From JALZUE01 sp051251725 (GTDB lineage Bacteria; Pseudomonadota; Gammaproteobacteria; Enterobacterales; Alteromonadaceae): 64,000 bases of DNA. Below are positions 61,765 to 64,000 of the stretch, piece by piece (within the stretch, counting starts at the first letter, position 1; each line of letters opens with the position of its first letter). The position numbers were made by a program, and so were the translations under genes. Below the pieces are notes generated by a model. It saw nothing but the letters and a program-made list of their open reading frames with translations. It did no database searches and was not told where the DNA came from. Location: the NCBI GenBank assembly GCA_051251725.1, contig JBPOFN010000007.1, forward strand, positions 62,001-126,000. Direction: 5' to 3'.

Positions 61765-62664
61765 TTATTTATCTCGAACCAAACGCTGCACTTGCTGACA
61801 AAGTAACCGATTAACCGGCGTTGTTATGTTGTTTTTCTTACCTAAAGTAACAATATAGCCATTAATAAAATCAATTTCGGTTTTAATACCTTTAGCAACG
61901 TCGCTGCGCATTGATGAGCTGTTTAATGCTGTTGCTTTGGCGACTGATAAAATCTGCTGATGGAGCAGGTTTAAGTTAAAAATCACCTGCTGCGACTTAG
62001 CTACGGCAATAAACTCTTTTATAATATCAACGATTTGTAACTGATACTTGGCTTTGCTTAGCTCACCATTTGGCACGTCATAAAGAGCGGTTAATGGGTT
62101 AATGACACAATTTATCGCCAGTTTTTGCCATTGCTGTTTAATTATATTGTCTTGCCAAATAAGCTTAGGTACGACTTGATTCACCAGTGCGATAAAATCT
62201 TCGGTATGACTTGGGATCTTGCTTCCACTTAATAACCCAAGTGTGTGCTGACCTTTGCCGGTATGAATAAAGTGCTTAGTAGCCGCTTTTTTACAGCCAT
62301 GCGTGGTCAACATCAATAGCGATGTTTGTTGGACTTTTAATGCTGAAATATCAGCGATACCGTTATGACAAAATATCACTGTGGTCTTGTCATTTAGGTG
62401 CGGCTGAATTGCCGAAAAGGCACTGGTTATTTGATAAGACTTGACGCAGATTAAGACGATATCTGCATTTTCTAGCGAGGTAGTGTTGGCTTGTTTCAGT
62501 AACAGCTCAGTACTGTAACCGGCCAAATTCGTAAAACTGGTGGTAAATTCAGCCGCACAGTGCTGCGCTTTAGTTAATAAAGCGAGTTCAATACTTGGAT
62601 GTTTGCTTAGCGCTTGATAAAACAGCACCCCAATGGCGCCACCACCAACAATTACTATGTTCAT
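61765..62664 (-). CDS. panE: 2-dehydropantoate 2-reductase
   Basis: This 299-residue NADPH enzyme reduces ketopantoate to pantoate for coenzyme A synthesis. The nucleotide-binding motif GGGAIGVLFYQAL is at residues 7-19; the catalytic Lys region KLAINCVINPLTALYDVPNG and the Glu-containing KTEIDFINGYIV near the C-terminus are intact. It overlaps the upstream VanZ-like gene by four bases (ATGA). Confidence 0.9.
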   Translation of the reverse strand: MNIVIVGGGAIGVLFYQALSKHPSIELALLTKAQHCAAEFTTSFTNLAGYSTELLLKQANTTSLENADIVLICVKSYQITSAFSAIQPHLNDKTTVIFCHNGIADISALKVQQTSLLMLTTHGCKKAATKHFIHTGKGQHTLGLLSGSKIPSHTEDFIALVNQVVPKLIWQDNIIKQQWQKLAINCVINPLTALYDVPNGELSKAKYQLQIVDIIKEFIAVAKSQQVIFNLNLLHQQILSVAKATALNSSSMRSDVAKGIKTEIDFINGYIVTLGKKNNITTPVNRLLCQQVQRLVRDK

Positions 62665-63047
62665 GATCTTGTTTTGAATATAACTTTACACCAAAGGATC
62701 AGGATAAAAGCAGCAACGCCGACAATATCAGCGACAAAATCGGTAAATTCACCATTTCTAAAGCCTAAATATGCTTGGCCTAATTCAGTGGCAGCAGCAT
62801 AAAAAATCAGCGTTAAACCGGCAACTGTCACGGGTAATTTGACGAAGGTTGTTAATAACCAAGTTAATAAAAAGAAACCGATAAAATGACCGATAGTATC
62901 AATTTTGGTGTTTTCGACTATTTGTTGATTAAAACCGGGAATAAAAGAGCAGATAAGGGCGATAAAAATAATACAAAATAGTAACAATAAATGATGGTTC
63001 TTTTTCACGTTTATTAAACTAAAGGTAATGATGAACGATGATAACAT
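62661..63047 (-). CDS. VanZ-like family membrane protein
   Basis: This 128-residue protein has four membrane segments (about residues 2-12/17-37, 51-68, 72-88 and 104-122) and the VanZ-like pattern KIDTIGHFIGFFLL and ATELGQAYLGFRNGEFTDFVAD. The family name comes from a teicoplanin-resistance gene, but most members have no known role. It is translationally coupled to panE, which is downstream. Confidence 0.8.
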   Translation of the reverse strand: MLSSFIITFSLINVKKNHHLLLLFCIIFIALICSFIPGFNQQIVENTKIDTIGHFIGFFLLTWLLTTFVKLPVTVAGLTLIFYAAATELGQAYLGFRNGEFTDFVADIVGVAAFILILWCKVIFKTRS

Positions 63048-63161
63048 GGCTAAAGTTATTTTTAATAGTTATCAGCTAACTATAGTCTTACTTTAAGGCG
63101 TTAATTTGTTATTATTGTCCTAATTTATAGTCTCGATTTATTGTTTACAGGAAAAACCCAT

Positions 63162-63644
63162 ATGCCTTCGTTAGATATAGTTTCTGAAATTAACTTAGAA
63201 GACGTGCGTAACGCCACCGAAAATGTCACCAGAGAGCTGGCGACCCGTTTTGACTTTCGTGGTGTTGAAGCGAGTTATGAATGGAAATCACCAATAGTTA
63301 CGCTCAAAGCCGAGGGAGATTTTCAGATAAATCAAATGGTTGATATGTTACGCGGTCAATTAGCAAAACATAAAATAGATGCTAAAGCATTAACTGTCGG
63401 GACGCTAAATCATTCGGGAAAAACTTATTCACGCCAAGTGACTTTCAAAGAAGGTATTGAGCAGCCGGTAGCTAAAAAAGTCGTTAAGTTAATTAAAGAC
63501 AGCAAATTAAAAGTGCAAACTTCTATTCAGGGTGAGCAATTACGAGTTACGGGTAAAAAGCGTGATGAATTACAAGCTGTTATGCAGTTAGTTCGTGAAG
63601 CTGATTTAGAGCAATCATTTCAATTTAATAACTTTCGCGATTAA
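63162..63644 (+). CDS. yajQ: YajQ family nucleotide-binding protein
   Basis: This 160-residue protein has the YajQ fold of two ferredoxin-like halves. It opens MPSLDIVSEINL and ends SFQFNNFRD, closely matching E. coli YajQ (160 residues). Family members bind nucleic acids and, in some bacteria, cyclic di-GMP. The ATG at 63162 follows CAGGAA; a TTG-type start seven codons upstream is not used. The panE neighbour also matches E. coli, where panE and yajQ are adjacent. Confidence 0.93.
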   Translation: MPSLDIVSEINLEDVRNATENVTRELATRFDFRGVEASYEWKSPIVTLKAEGDFQINQMVDMLRGQLAKHKIDAKALTVGTLNHSGKTYSRQVTFKEGIEQPVAKKVVKLIKDSKLKVQTSIQGEQLRVTGKKRDELQAVMQLVREADLEQSFQFNNFRD

Positions 63645-63678
63645 TTTCAGCGCTGATTAAAGTTTAAGAACACGTTTG

Positions 63679-63703
63679 AAAAGGGGGCTTGGCCTCCTTT
63701 TTT
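63679..63703 (+). terminator. Rho-independent terminator after yajQ
   Basis: AAAAGGGGGC pairs with GCCTCCTTTT (one G-U pair) around a three-base loop and ends in a T run, 34 bases past the yajQ stop. Confidence 0.82.
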
Positions 63704-63827
63704 GATCTGATGATGGCAAAGATTAATCAGTGTTATCATTTTTATCACCGGTTTTTAGTTGGTTTTTAGTTGATTTTTCAGTAAATTATTTTTATTAGTA
63801 TTTTTTAATCTGGATACACAAACAGTT

Positions 63828-64000
63828 ATGGCATCATCAAGAGGTGAATTTAGCTCACGCTTAGGTTTTATTATGGCAGCGGCAGGATCTGCTGTTGGTC
63901 TTGGTAATATTTGGGGCTTTCCTACGCAAACCGCAAGTAATGGCGGCGCCGCTTTTGTCTTGATGTATTTATTTTTAGCTTTTTGCTTAGCTTATCCCGC
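63828..64000 (+). CDS. NSS-family sodium-dependent transporter, N-terminal part (cut by window edge)
   Basis: The first 57 codons of a neurotransmitter:sodium symporter family gene run off the window end. The start MASSRGEFSSRLGFIMAA is followed by the family motif AGSAVGLGNIWGFP, the sodium- and substrate-binding first membrane helix. Bacterial members import amino acids with sodium. The substrate cannot be told from this piece. Confidence 0.88.
   Translation, partial: MASSRGEFSSRLGFIMAAAGSAVGLGNIWGFPTQTASNGGAAFVLMYLFLAFCLAYP

Overview
The window reads as a block of core chromosome from a low-GC marine gammaproteobacterium of the Alteromonadales, most likely Colwelliaceae (Colwellia or Thalassotalea type). 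This rests on the AT-rich codon use, a TtpC-type TonB2 system, polar-flagellar PomAB stator genes, a GlyGly-CTERM surface protein and gene order. Long stretches keep the order seen in Escherichia coli and Vibrio: fldB-dsbC-recJ-prfB-lysS; ygfZ/sdhE-ygfX; nadB/rpoE-rseABC-lepA-lepB-rnc-era-recO-pdxJ-acpS; barA/rlmD-relA-mazG...pyrG-eno; ftsB-ispD-ispF-truD-surE-pcm-yqaA-nlpD-rpoS; dxs-ispA-xseB; thiI; panE; yajQ. No rRNA, tRNA, CRISPR array, prophage or intact insertion sequence was found.

Layout. 1-4.8 kb: TonB2-type energy-transduction cluster (DUF3450 protein, TtpC, ExbB, ExbD, TonB, TPR protein). 4.8-9.3 kb: minus-strand genes for a BluB-like flavoprotein, a GDT1/UPF0016 membrane protein, a PAS-GGDEF diguanylate cyclase, SrmB helicase and FldB. 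9.5-15 kb: disulfide isomerase, RecJ, release factor 2 and lysyl-tRNA synthetase. 15.3-18.3 kb: a periplasmic-binding-like protein and a chemoreceptor. 18.6-22.8 kb: SlyD, YgfZ, SdhE, YgfX and NadB. 22.9-32.2 kb: the sigma-E envelope-stress operon, then translation, secretion and RNA-processing genes up to AcpS. 32.3-40.6 kb: BarA, RlmD, RelA, MazG and a SPOUT methyltransferase. 40.8-43.6 kb: accessory genes (DUF454, cyclophilin with calcium repeats, DUF4202). 43.8-55 kb: PyrG, enolase, then the ftsB-to-rpoS run. 55-64 kb: isoprenoid genes, PomAB, ThiI, PanE, a VanZ-like protein, YajQ and the start of an NSS-family transporter.

Themes. The window carries several global stress circuits (RpoE/RseABC, RpoS, RelA, BarA) and most of an isoprenoid set (Dxs, IspD, IspF, IspA). 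Two alternative-sigma promoters can be read by eye: a sigma-E site before rpoE and a sigma-28 site before pomA.

The unusual material is between genes. Three intergenic arrays of degenerate 6-7 bp repeats built around AAGC lie downstream of recO, ybaN and eno. A large gap after eno holds one of these arrays, a hexanucleotide tract abutting a ribosome binding site, and a small membrane-protein ORF broken at a run of seven T. A long imperfect palindrome follows srmB. The prfB gene lacks the usual programmed frameshift. No clearly new multi-gene system is visible; the repeat arrays and the eno-downstream gap are the best places to look.
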